Below are positions 19,509 through 29,131 of a stretch of DNA of 64,000 nt, one piece after another. The position numbers and the translations under genes are program-made. The DNA is taken from IMG/VR virus record IMGVR_UViG_3300035670_000014, positions 1 to 64,000 of that record; one strand, written 5' to 3'. The notes beneath the pieces were generated by a model that was not told where the DNA came from, searched no databases, and saw only the letters and a list, made by a program, of their open reading frames with translations. Every line of letters begins with the position of its first letter. The first letter of the stretch is position 1. This DNA comes from a virus.

Positions 19509-22500
19509 TGGCAAATTATATGTTTGATGTGATTGAGCACATCAGGGAAAACCTACCCAGACTAGAAGATATATATTCTTCTCAAGCAACGGAAGATCAA
19601 GAAGCATACTCTGATGAAGAGATAATGAATCATGCCTTTTGGCTAAATGATCTCTTGTTTATATGTCCTCCTCAATCAATTAATACACAAACAGATCAGC
19701 TTATTGCGAAATATCAATCTTTAAGATCATCAGCAAGTTCAAAAGTTCCCTTTGGAAAGGGAACTAAATATTTCATGGTAGATTTAGTAATACCTGCTAA
19801 GTCTGCAATTATGAATGTAGACTACAGGCTACCTGATAATAATGCAGTTGCTACTGTATCTCATGATAGTGATTATGTCAATACAGGTAAACGGGGAGGA
19901 ATACTTGATTTAATCATTCAGTTTAAAGTTACTCCATTTGCAAGAGTAGAGAATGCCTTTATAAGATCTACCCTTGGCATACCGAAAGATAAGAATATAG
20001 CAATGTGCCTGCATCAGCTAACCCTCTACACAATAAAAGGTAGAAAGGGTGCAGTTGGATGTAAGTTACTAATGTCTGTATTTAACTACAGTCCTTATAG
20101 TCCAAATTTTGTTTATAAAGAAGATTGGGTTACTAAGAGTCAATATGGAAGATTTAATATTGAAAGTGTAAATCGAATAGATTTCGGAGATCGTAGTGTA
20201 GCAAGAAGAAGAGTTCCTTACAAGGTTTATATACAGGGGCTATCGGATGCAGTGGCAACTCTAAGATCTGAAGAAGTGGAAGCACAGCAGGCAACTTCTC
20301 CTCTAGTGCAGAGAGTTAATCCGGTAACACTTGGTAGTTTTTATGAAAGTGGAAATCCTTCTAGTTTAAGTAATGCCGAAAGATCCAGGGCATTTGAAGA
20401 GCAGTATAACATGCTCTTTACTGAGAATGAAGATGAAATGAGTAATGTTGATTCTTATTTCATGGAAAGCCCAAGAGGAGTTGCGAACCCTGCATCAAGT
20501 GCTGTATTTAAAGCTTATATTGACTGGATTCACTCACAGTGGACATCTATAAATGATATAGATGGTGAGTTTAATGGCTCTGCAATTAGTCAATATGGAA
20601 GCGAAGAGCAGGATTTAGGAGATCAAGTTATTCTTGAGTGGAAAGAATTCAAGACAGAGCCAATGCCACCTGAAGTAGAGCAGGAGGTTAGAATTTGGTA
20701 CCGCCAAAGAATGGCTGACTATCAAGCTGCTAGATCAAGCAGAGAAGAGTACACTCCGGCTACACCACAGAATAGTAATCAAAGTACAAATACAAATCAG
20801 ACTTCAACTACCAGTAATCAAAATAATAATACAAATACAAGTGAAGGGCTGTCAGTTATAACAAGTCCCAGTTATCAAGACTGGGCAAATCAAAGTGGTA
20901 ATCCACTAGAGCCATATAGAGTAATATATGATCCAGTTACACCAAGACCAGGTGGAAGATTTGCTGTGTATCGTAGGCCTAGAAATTACAATCACAAAGG
21001 CATAGATACGTATTCTCAGTCTGTTGGGGAAATAGGCTATGAGATTAGAGCAATTTATAATGGAAACTTACACTATCAGCTAAGTAGAAAAGAAGGAATA
21101 CTAACAAATGAAATAGCTAGAAAAATAATACAGTATAAAACTACCCCAGGAAATGAAACAAAGAGTAGCGGCGAACTAGACGGACTTAGCTTCTCATTAA
21201 AGGGCTTTGAAGAATACAGAGACGATGGACCTGCTGGAGTCTTTTTAAAAAGAGGGGGAGTTTTTTATCCAGTTGAAGGAATTATAGAAACAACTTCAGG
21301 GCGTCAAAATGTATACTATTTCACATACTTGAAAGAAGGAAGAGAAACTAGAGGTGGTGTAATCGCAAGCATTAGGCTAGATGATGGAACTTATGCAGGT
21401 ACAGATCTAGATGGTATAGCATGTAACTACATGCATATTGGAGTAACAGAAGAAGTAAAAAATCTAATTGATGAAACAACTGACTCTCGTGGGGGCAGCA
21501 AAAGATCAGTAGTAACTAGAATTCAGGCAGGAGATTTTGTTGCCTATGGTGGCTGTACTGGCATTTATGAAAGCTATCCTCACTTGCACTTTGAAATGGC
21601 AAAGGACGATTGGTATCCTGATCTTGACATTATTGAATATTTAGATTCAACCCCATTTGTTTTTCCTGGACAAAGATCAGATGTAACTGGAGTAGAAGCA
21701 GAACAAGATGAAGATATAAGGAATAATCCAATTTATTATTTAAATAATTTAGATTTAAATACGTGGACTAATGCTGGTTCTCCTGGGCTTATAGAATCAA
21801 GTAATTCAGGGACACTACCAGAAGAAGTAGAAACCTTAAATCAGCCTACAGGCATTGACAGGCAAGAAAGAGAAAGACAGCAAGCAAGAGATTACAATGC
21901 AGAAGCTTTAGGTTCTCTTGAACAGTATAGGGCTTTTGTAGAAAGGCAAGAAAGTCAAGGATGGAAATTATATACTGAGAATACACTAGCTTATAACATT
22001 TTTTACAGAGTAAAAAGAATTAGTATTCCTGCATCAGATCAAGAAAACTACCCTCTTGGTGTACCGATAGTCTGTGACTTCATCTCAGGTGGGGCAAGTA
22101 ATATTATTGCAAGCATCCCTATGATGGGACAGACTTATCCGACTGCACAGTTTCTTGGTAGAAGGGATGATGAGTTCATGCTTTCATTTAGAGCAATTGG
22201 CCTCAATAATGTTAAGCTTCTTTCTAGAATGAGAGATGAGCTTAAGAGTCAAGCTCATTCGTATAAGTGGATTCCTGATGCATGGATGCTGAAAGTAGAA
22301 AACAAATTTATCAATGCTTTCGGGCATCGGTACTTTGTTGTAAATAACATGAGTGAAGTAACTTCACCAGGTCAACCTAATACCTATAACATTGAAATAG
22401 GAATAACATCTCACCCAGCCAATACCGACCAGGGTCAGATAACCTCAATGCAGGCAGTTAATAAAGAAGAAATAAAACTAACATTCTGGGAAGAGCTACT

Positions 22501-25500
22501 GCATGGTTATAAAGATGGAGAAGATGAAGGTAGAATTTTAATAGAGAAGCAAACAACTTGGGCTCTTGTTTCTATGCCTGGCATAGTTGCAGGTACAACA
22601 GTTAAACCTTTTATAAGTGAAAACCAAGATAGCTTTGTAAGCGAAGATCGGACTGCTCCATATACAGGAATAGTTCCCTGTTTTGTTGCAAATCCTAGGC
22701 TGCTAAGTATTAGTCAAAATAACATACAAGCTACGTCTACAGCTACTAGTGTGGCTGACTCCACTCAGGATCCAAATCAAGAATTTTTCAACTGGCTTAA
22801 TGTCAGGGTTGCATCTACTCTAAATTTAGTAAGGCTCCTAGAAGAAAGCGTTACTCTTTATGATCCAAGTACTGGAGAAAGAGTAGATGTATCACTTAGT
22901 CGTAGGTATAAGAATCTATATGATAGAATTTTTTACTTGTGGAGAGCTAAGGCAAAAAAGATTCCATTAGGAAGTGGAAATATAGTAGCAGAAACAACCT
23001 TAATGGCAGAAATGTCAAATAGGAAAATTGTCAATTCTTTTGCACAGGAAAATGTAATCAGGGAAGCATACTCTGGATATGGGCTACAGAATTGGTTTAT
23101 AGAGGAGAATGGTTTAACCAGATGGAATAGCAATGAGAAGATTTGGACTTTTGGTGACAATGTTGCAAGGCTAGAAGACTTTGTTGGTTTAGACGCAAGT
23201 CTTAATGTAACCTCATATGAAGGAGGGGTTAATTTAGCATTAACAGAAGCATATAATTATTCACTTAGAGAGCATACAGATTGGAATCTTAATGGCGAGT
23301 ATAGGCCTAATACTGCAGTTCCAATGATGGAGGCATACCTTGATGTCAACCCAGTTGTCAAAGCATTATTGTTAAGTAACTATCTATCTAAACCTGAGAT
23401 TTATTTATTTGATGAGCTTGATAGAAGTAACTCAAACTATAGAGGAAGCATTATTGATTATTTTTGCTCCCTCTTTAAAAGAGAATTAAGAGCTGGTTTT
23501 GACTATCCGGCTTTTTCTTTTAGCCGTCCCTTAATATATGGAAATGTAATTACATTCAGAACCATAAAGCCAAGTCTTCTTTACGACTATGAATATGTAG
23601 CAAAACCTTTCCCAATGGGAAGAGATAAATCTCCAGTAGAAATAACAGAGCCTATTTTTGTTCCAAGTTCAGCAACTACAGCTCCAGTTAGAACAGTACC
23701 ATTTGAACCATCATTCTCATCAGAAGTATTACTAAAAGTAGGGAGAAGAGATCTAGCAGAAAGAATTCTAAATTCGCCTCTTGTTGCTGGAAGTAATATA
23801 AACTTTAATAATTTGAGTATATATATCTGGGATCAGCTATCTATTCCCTACCTCAATAATGCTTTCAGTATGGAAGACATTATAAAGTATAGTCAATATA
23901 CCTGGCCGGATGGCAAAGCTATATTCCCTAGAACTCAAGAATTATTAAAGAGAGAAAGAATAGGAGTTGAGGGAGTAGCTTATCCAGACATGATGCTTCC
24001 CTTGCATCCATTCTGGACAAGTCAAAATAGCTTACTTCCAGTAAGTAGTATTTATACTGAGCCAGATTTTTATCTAATTAATTATGGTGTTGATACAAAT
24101 ACAGAATCAACACACTTAGAGCCAATATCAGATCCATCTAATCCAAAGACATCTGAGAATGCTACAAATTTATTTATTCAGACACAAGCTGAACTTGCAT
24201 CTCAATCTCTTGATATGATGGAGGGAAAAGCAAGAGATGAAAGGGGAGCTTTAATAGGCGGGTTGACACACACAACAGTAGAAGGTATAGAAGTTCAGAA
24301 ATCTAAACCTTTTATTGAAATGGTAAATCCTATTAATTCTAATGCGCTTGGATTGTTTAAGGGAGATCCAGTATATCTAAGATCTGATCACTCAATTGGC
24401 TCTTATTATTCTTCTGGGAATGTAGACCCAAATACAGGAAGGCGCACAAAAGATTATAGTGAGGCAATGAGGCAAGAGGCTCTTGGGAGTGGAGCAGTAA
24501 ATATTAGAAAAACAAGATCAGCCGATGCATCTAGTGATACATTGATAGGTCAGAAAATTACACAATCAACAATAGACTCAAGATTTGAAGCAGAAGGTTT
24601 GAGTTACTTTCAGGGAGTTTCAAGAAGCCAAGCCTTTGAATACACAGCTAGTCCTCAAGGAAGTGATGTTCAACTTAATGCAGGTATGAATACCCTGTTG
24701 AATGAAGGTGGCGGTAATTCTAATCTTGTATTATGGAGAAGTGTAGTTCCAATGTTTGCTCCAAATACTGCTTTCCCGGAGACTCCGCTATCTTTTGGAG
24801 GAAGAAGTTTTGTTGGAATGGGCTTTGATGGCTACTCAAGGTACTCTCCTGCAAGTATGATTGACAGAATTAATAATGAGGCTGATGCTGTTTATGAGTT
24901 CAATACAGAAAGTTCCACTTCTGATCCTAGTGCTTTTGTGAATGGAAACTGGGGATACAGTGATATTCATCAGTTTACAACAAGTAGACTTTCTACTTAT
25001 GAAAAGATAAGAGATGGCCTCAAGGGATTAAATATAAAGAAGTGGGCGTTTAGAAGAGCATTTCCTACTTTTAAAGTTTACATTATTGAAGAAGATGAGA
25101 TTGAAAGAGAGTGGATTCAGTATGACGACTTCTATCAGTACAACCAGATTCAAGAAATACAAATCTCTGAATCAAGAAAAAGACCTGCTCCTGTATGCAT
25201 AATTAATTTCATTAATGTAGGCGGTGCGCTGGATGGAAATAACCAATGGCACTATTGGGCTAGAAATAATCCTAATCAAGAATATGATGCTCAAAATCCA
25301 AATGTAGCGAGATCGTATTCTAGAAGAGAACAACGCATGACCTCAGACACAAGTAATCAGTTACTTGCAGGTACAGCAGAAGAGCAGAATATAACTAGAT
25401 TTGTTTTAAATCCAGGAGTAAAGATAAAAGTAAAGCTAGGTTATTCAAATAACCCAACAAAAATGGAAGATGTATTCCTTGGCTCAATAGCAGAAATAGT

Positions 25501-27904
25501 ACCTGATGCAGATGCTGGGTCTGTAGTCATAATAGCTCAAGGATATGGAGCAGAGTTAGTAGAAAAGCCAAAAGGAGCAAGTAAAGAAGAGATAGCAAAT
25601 ACCTACTTTACAACTTTTGATGTATTGGCATCACTGATGTTTTCTAGTGAAGTTAAACACTTTGGCAAGAGAAAAATTGACTCAGTGTCAATGATAGGTA
25701 CTGATCAATCACTAGCTCAAAATGAACTTATATATAGAAATACAGTATCTCAAACTACTTCATCATTTGCAGGTAGGTTATTTGGAGGATTCTGGAGAGC
25801 AGGTATAGCTGCAGCTACACTTGGTACAAGTGAAGCAATCATAGCTGCCGTTGGTCTTGCTAATGACTTAGCCTATGAAATAGACAGGCAACTAAGACAG
25901 GTTAGAGTTGGACCAGAAGAAGGACCTCAAGATGATAACATTTATGCTCCTAATTACTCAAGAGCAGAATTAAATTATCACTGGTGGAATCCTGAAAATC
26001 TAGTAAATGGTAGATGGAGGCAAAGTGAGCAACCAACGAGTGTTGGACTAGAAACAGTATCTTCAGTTCTAGATCCAGAAGATGGAGGAGCCGAAGCTCA
26101 GTCTAGTCGCCCTAGTCCCCCTGGTAATATACAAGAAAGAGAATTTGATATTCCTGCTGGAGCCGGGACTAGAATAGCAGATCCAAATTTTCAATACTAT
26201 GAACAGATTAGCCCTGCAGAAATAGAATATAATATTTTCTATTCTTCTATCTGGGATGTATTCCAAGAGATGACATTAAGGCATCCAGGATTTGTAAAAC
26301 ATCCTAGGATTTACAAGAATAGTAATAGAATGACAATGTTTTTTGGATTACCTGATCAAAAATATTGGGCATCTGAACCTAGTATTGGAGAAATAACACA
26401 AGCTAATGCTACATTCTCAAGAATGAGAGATGGGATAGTAATGGTTCAAGTATCAGGTCCTACTGTAAATAGAAGCTCACAAGGTATTACTGAGGAAAAT
26501 CCAGGACAACTTACGACGGTAACTAATCTATTTCAGAATAGAACAACCAGATCTACTGGAGGCGGAGATGCTCCAGGAGAGTTAGCTGTTGACCTAGACT
26601 TGCTAACTAGCTGGATGTCTATGGTTCAGAGAAGGCTGAAGCCGTTTAGAAACTGGTATTCTGTTGATTCAGTAACTGATATAGTTGAGAACCGTATAGA
26701 AGCAAATAAACTTGGATTCTATACTTCTGTTTCGCTTCAATACTTGTCAGGTGCAAGTGCAAGTAAATTAAAAGGAGCACTAAGGAGATTAGAAAGAGGA
26801 GGTGGAGCTGACTCAGAACTTATAACTCCCTCTAACTTTATTGCCTGGTCTGACAGAGAAGTTGAACATACACAAGCTCATAGAGATATGAGCCCAGATG
26901 AAATAAGGCAGAAGTTTCATCAGTTTGCAAACTGCAGGTCAAGATCAATGGCAAGAAGATACTCTAGAGCTCTCCTTGCTTCTTATGCAAAAGAAATGTA
27001 TAAGGGAACTATTTCCATGATTGGAAATAGCAAAGTAAAACCTTATGATGTTTTGCTAATTAATGACACTCACCATAACGTTCAAGGGCCCATAGAAGTT
27101 GAAGAAGTAATACATAACTTTAATCCTATGACAGGATTTATTACAGAGGTAATACCTGATACGTTCATTATCCAAGAGGATAGGACTGCATTTGTAGTAT
27201 GGAATAGTCTTAGAGCACATGCAGGCCTTAAGACATCCAGACATATGGAAGGAATACTTTTCCAGCGAGACAATACACTTCCTGATAATAATGCTTTCAA
27301 TTTAGTTGCTGATAGGTATAGAAGAATAATAGAATCAGAAAGAGAAATTAATAGGAGATTTGACGAGCTAGTATCAGATTTAAGAAATGGTCTTTATTTA
27401 AGTGAAAGAACAGGAGGGTTGGTATTGGGTAGTATAGGTGCTGGTGTAGTTGGGGCGTCTATAACTGCGCCGGGAGTTGGAGCTGGAGCTTTAACTGCCG
27501 TTGCAGCCATTGGAACAATAGCACTAGGAGTAGGCATTTACTTCGGCTTAATATCTAATTTTGTAACTTCTATATATGTAAATTATGTACATAATAATAG
27601 AGCTTATTTTATGATTCCTTTAATGAGAAATAATACAGCTTGGACAGTAGGTTATAACATCACAGGCACTAATAGCTTTGCTATGGGTATACTTGATCTA
27701 ATAAGAAGATGGTGGCAAGATGGAGGTGAGGGTGTTACTCTTTCAAATGTTGATGCAGCAATGACTGAGCAGAGAATAGCACTTACCCTTTCATCTGAAT
27801 TAAATACTTTCTCTAGACTTAGTATCAGGTGGGATCAGTTTACTAGGTCTTTCAGGACCGGGCTGACACTTGGTGGTTCTGTAAATGTTCGCTCAGGGTT
27901 ATAA
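19508..27904 (+). CDS. giant baseplate hub protein with embedded M23 peptidase
   Basis: This encodes 2,798 residues, the largest gene in the window. In order it has: a beta-rich N-terminal domain (about 1-270); an Asn/Gln/Ser/Thr-rich linker (about 420-446); an M23 (LytM-type) endopeptidase with H496-x-x-x-D500, Y-M-H643 and H692-L-H694, so all expected zinc and catalytic residues are present; a beta domain with PIVCDFISGG (about 820-980); long unassigned parts; a hub-like domain near 1,850-2,060 with GVKIKVKLGYS, resembling phage gpD/gp27 hubs; and a Gly/Ala-rich hydrophobic hairpin near 2,637-2,690. It most likely forms the central tail tip and cuts peptidoglycan cross-links during entry. 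The M23 call is strong; the hub call is from pattern and position. Confidence 0.8.
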   Translation: MANYMFDVIEHIRENLPRLEDIYSSQATEDQEAYSDEEIMNHAFWLNDLLFICPPQSINTQTDQLIAKYQSLRSSASSKVPFGKGTKYFMVDLVIPAKSAIMNVDYRLPDNNAVATVSHDSDYVNTGKRGGILDLIIQFKVTPFARVENAFIRSTLGIPKDKNIAMCLHQLTLYTIKGRKGAVGCKLLMSVFNYSPYSPNFVYKEDWVTKSQYGRFNIESVNRIDFGDRSVARRRVPYKVYIQGLSDAVATLRSEEVEAQQATSPLVQRVNPVTLGSFYESGNPSSLSNAERSRAFEEQYNMLFTENEDEMSNVDSYFMESPRGVANPASSAVFKAYIDWIHSQWTSINDIDGEFNGSAISQYGSEEQDLGDQVILEWKEFKTEPMPPEVEQEVRIWYRQRMADYQAARSSREEYTPATPQNSNQSTNTNQTSTTSNQNNNTNTSEGLSVITSPSYQDWANQSGNPLEPYRVIYDPVTPRPGGRFAVYRRPRNYNHKGIDTYSQSVGEIGYEIRAIYNGNLHYQLSRKEGILTNEIARKIIQYKTTPGNETKSSGELDGLSFSLKGFEEYRDDGPAGVFLKRGGVFYPVEGIIETTSGRQNVYYFTYLKEGRETRGGVIASIRLDDGTYAGTDLDGIACNYMHIGVTEEVKNLIDETTDSRGGSKRSVVTRIQAGDFVAYGGCTGIYESYPHLHFEMAKDDWYPDLDIIEYLDSTPFVFPGQRSDVTGVEAEQDEDIRNNPIYYLNNLDLNTWTNAGSPGLIESSNSGTLPEEVETLNQPTGIDRQERERQQARDYNAEALGSLEQYRAFVERQESQGWKLYTENTLAYNIFYRVKRISIPASDQENYPLGVPIVCDFISGGASNIIASIPMMGQTYPTAQFLGRRDDEFMLSFRAIGLNNVKLLSRMRDELKSQAHSYKWIPDAWMLKVENKFINAFGHRYFVVNNMSEVTSPGQPNTYNIEIGITSHPANTDQGQITSMQAVNKEEIKLTFWEELLHGYKDGEDEGRILIEKQTTWALVSMPGIVAGTTVKPFISENQDSFVSEDRTAPYTGIVPCFVANPRLLSISQNNIQATSTATSVADSTQDPNQEFFNWLNVRVASTLNLVRLLEESVTLYDPSTGERVDVSLSRRYKNLYDRIFYLWRAKAKKIPLGSGNIVAETTLMAEMSNRKIVNSFAQENVIREAYSGYGLQNWFIEENGLTRWNSNEKIWTFGDNVARLEDFVGLDASLNVTSYEGGVNLALTEAYNYSLREHTDWNLNGEYRPNTAVPMMEAYLDVNPVVKALLLSNYLSKPEIYLFDELDRSNSNYRGSIIDYFCSLFKRELRAGFDYPAFSFSRPLIYGNVITFRTIKPSLLYDYEYVAKPFPMGRDKSPVEITEPIFVPSSATTAPVRTVPFEPSFSSEVLLKVGRRDLAERILNSPLVAGSNINFNNLSIYIWDQLSIPYLNNAFSMEDIIKYSQYTWPDGKAIFPRTQELLKRERIGVEGVAYPDMMLPLHPFWTSQNSLLPVSSIYTEPDFYLINYGVDTNTESTHLEPISDPSNPKTSENATNLFIQTQAELASQSLDMMEGKARDERGALIGGLTHTTVEGIEVQKSKPFIEMVNPINSNALGLFKGDPVYLRSDHSIGSYYSSGNVDPNTGRRTKDYSEAMRQEALGSGAVNIRKTRSADASSDTLIGQKITQSTIDSRFEAEGLSYFQGVSRSQAFEYTASPQGSDVQLNAGMNTLLNEGGGNSNLVLWRSVVPMFAPNTAFPETPLSFGGRSFVGMGFDGYSRYSPASMIDRINNEADAVYEFNTESSTSDPSAFVNGNWGYSDIHQFTTSRLSTYEKIRDGLKGLNIKKWAFRRAFPTFKVYIIEEDEIEREWIQYDDFYQYNQIQEIQISESRKRPAPVCIINFINVGGALDGNNQWHYWARNNPNQEYDAQNPNVARSYSRREQRMTSDTSNQLLAGTAEEQNITRFVLNPGVKIKVKLGYSNNPTKMEDVFLGSIAEIVPDADAGSVVIIAQGYGAELVEKPKGASKEEIANTYFTTFDVLASLMFSSEVKHFGKRKIDSVSMIGTDQSLAQNELIYRNTVSQTTSSFAGRLFGGFWRAGIAAATLGTSEAIIAAVGLANDLAYEIDRQLRQVRVGPEEGPQDDNIYAPNYSRAELNYHWWNPENLVNGRWRQSEQPTSVGLETVSSVLDPEDGGAEAQSSRPSPPGNIQEREFDIPAGAGTRIADPNFQYYEQISPAEIEYNIFYSSIWDVFQEMTLRHPGFVKHPRIYKNSNRMTMFFGLPDQKYWASEPSIGEITQANATFSRMRDGIVMVQVSGPTVNRSSQGITEENPGQLTTVTNLFQNRTTRSTGGGDAPGELAVDLDLLTSWMSMVQRRLKPFRNWYSVDSVTDIVENRIEANKLGFYTSVSLQYLSGASASKLKGALRRLERGGGADSELITPSNFIAWSDREVEHTQAHRDMSPDEIRQKFHQFANCRSRSMARRYSRALLASYAKEMYKGTISMIGNSKVKPYDVLLINDTHHNVQGPIEVEEVIHNFNPMTGFITEVIPDTFIIQEDRTAFVVWNSLRAHAGLKTSRHMEGILFQRDNTLPDNNAFNLVADRYRRIIESEREINRRFDELVSDLRNGLYLSERTGGLVLGSIGAGVVGASITAPGVGAGALTAVAAIGTIALGVGIYFGLISNFVTSIYVNYVHNNRAYFMIPLMRNNTAWTVGYNITGTNSFAMGILDLIRRWWQDGGEGVTLSNVDAAMTEQRIALTLSSELNTFSRLSIRWDQFTRSFRTGLTLGGSVNVRSGL

Positions 27905-27907
27905 GGT

Positions 27908-28366
27908 ATGGCAACAGCAGGAAGATCTTTTAAAACAAATTTTGGTCAAGAAGTAGCATCGAATTCACTTATCAGTGAAATAAGCTCACCTGGAAATTTG
28001 CAACAAAAGCAAACTAGAGGTAGGATTACTGATATAAGAATGCCAGGTGAAGCTCAGCCTAAAGAGGGAGCTGGTGTATTGGTTCAAATAGCCTTTGATG
28101 ACTCTACATATCAAAGTGATAATTGGTTTCCACTTATGGGAGACTATAGCCAAATATCATCATCTCTAGGAAACAGGCAAGCAGTAATCAAAGCAAGGCC
28201 TAGGGTTATGATTACATTCCCTATTACAAGAATTACAGATGGCTACGCTACTTTAATTTGTGATAATACTGAAGAAGATAAATATCAAAACCACTTAAAA
28301 AATAGAAGCAATAATTTTATTAGCGTAATAAGCGGTTTAGCATTCAATACAAAATGTCCAGGATAG
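27908..28366 (+). CDS. small baseplate protein, OB-fold/spike-like candidate
   Basis: This encodes 152 residues. The middle (about residues 37-120) has alternating strands starting with RGRITDIRMPGE and containing DNWFPLMGDYS, then VMITFPITRITDGYATLICD, a layout reminiscent of the OB-like domains in baseplate spike proteins of the gpV/gp5 type. The C-terminus is basic and helical. There is no signal peptide, membrane segment or enzymatic motif. It sits between the giant hub gene and the gp25-like gene, the usual place of hub and spike components. The identification is tentative; the gene is secure from coding pattern and tight spacing. Confidence 0.5.
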   Translation: MATAGRSFKTNFGQEVASNSLISEISSPGNLQQKQTRGRITDIRMPGEAQPKEGAGVLVQIAFDDSTYQSDNWFPLMGDYSQISSSLGNRQAVIKARPRVMITFPITRITDGYATLICDNTEEDKYQNHLKNRSNNFISVISGLAFNTKCPG

Positions 28367-28370
28367 TAAG

Positions 28371-28688
28371 ATGACAGCACCAGCAAAAGTAATAAAGACA
28401 ATACAAGGAGAGGCTTTTATAGAAGTAGGAGATTCCTATGTTAGGATTGGAGTAGGAAATCAAACTTTTCTTGTAATGGACCAGGATACTTTAACTGTTG
28501 GTGGTAAGAATTTTAACTATCAAATGGAACCTGGCAAAGTAACTTATCAAGGTTTCCTTGCTCAGCAAGGATCTATTCCAGGTCTTTTTCCAGCAATGCC
28601 TAACTATAAACTCAATACTCAAGTATTGAAATCACTTATTACTGCAATGTCAAATATGCAATCAATATCTTCAGCAGTAGGAATATAA
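28371..28688 (+). CDS. small baseplate-associated protein of unknown family
   Basis: This encodes 105 residues. It is beta-rich in the first 65 residues (GEAFIEVGDSYVRIGVGNQ) and then shows a Pro-turn and a C-terminal amphipathic helix. There are no cysteines or histidine clusters, so it does not look like a metal-tipped PAAR spike. It lies between the OB-like candidate and the gp25-like gene, and its stop overlaps the next start as TAATG. It is probably a small hub or spike-base component. I do not recognise the family. Confidence 0.45.
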   Translation: MTAPAKVIKTIQGEAFIEVGDSYVRIGVGNQTFLVMDQDTLTVGGKNFNYQMEPGKVTYQGFLAQQGSIPGLFPAMPNYKLNTQVLKSLITAMSNMQSISSAVGI

Positions 28689-29131
28689 TGATTGACCTAA
28701 AGGTCACAAGGGAATATGATCTAGTAATAGATCCTATAAACTCTACAGAGTATGCTATTAGCAGGACGATGCCTAATACTGCAGAATATGTAAGTCAAGC
28801 TTTAGATCTCTGTATTAGGTCCATGCCAGGAGAGTGGAAGTTAAATAGGTTCTTTGGTGCAAGTCCTGTTGCAATGTTAGGATCTCCCATGAGAGATTCA
28901 CTATTTGGCTATTTAGAATCTTATGTTTCAGAAGCGCTTAAAAACTCAAGAGTAATACCAGTTAGTGCAACTGTAAGTGTAAAGTCTGCTCCAATAGACT
29001 TCGATAAGATTGTAATGAGAATTACCTTTTATGAAGGTAGTTCAAATAGGCCCGCTATGATTTTTGATTATATGTACTCTACTGAGCAAAATGCAATCTA
29101 TCCACTTGAAATTGGATATGGAGAAAGATAA
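28688..29131 (+). CDS. baseplate wedge protein, gp25/W-like
   Basis: This encodes 147 residues. It has the layout of the gp25/gpW lysozyme-like baseplate wedge family: N-terminal strands with a DLVID core, a central helix starting after NTAEYVSQAL, a W-K-L-N segment, then helix and strand pairs with ISATVSV-like and IVMRITFYE segments. No active-site residues are expected in this family. It is directly followed, with a TAATG overlap, by the baseplate J-like gene, and gp25-J is one of the most conserved gene pairs in contractile tails and related injection systems. The product would form the inner wedge ring around the hub. Confidence 0.7.
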   Translation: MIDLKVTREYDLVIDPINSTEYAISRTMPNTAEYVSQALDLCIRSMPGEWKLNRFFGASPVAMLGSPMRDSLFGYLESYVSEALKNSRVIPVSATVSVKSAPIDFDKIVMRITFYEGSSNRPAMIFDYMYSTEQNAIYPLEIGYGER

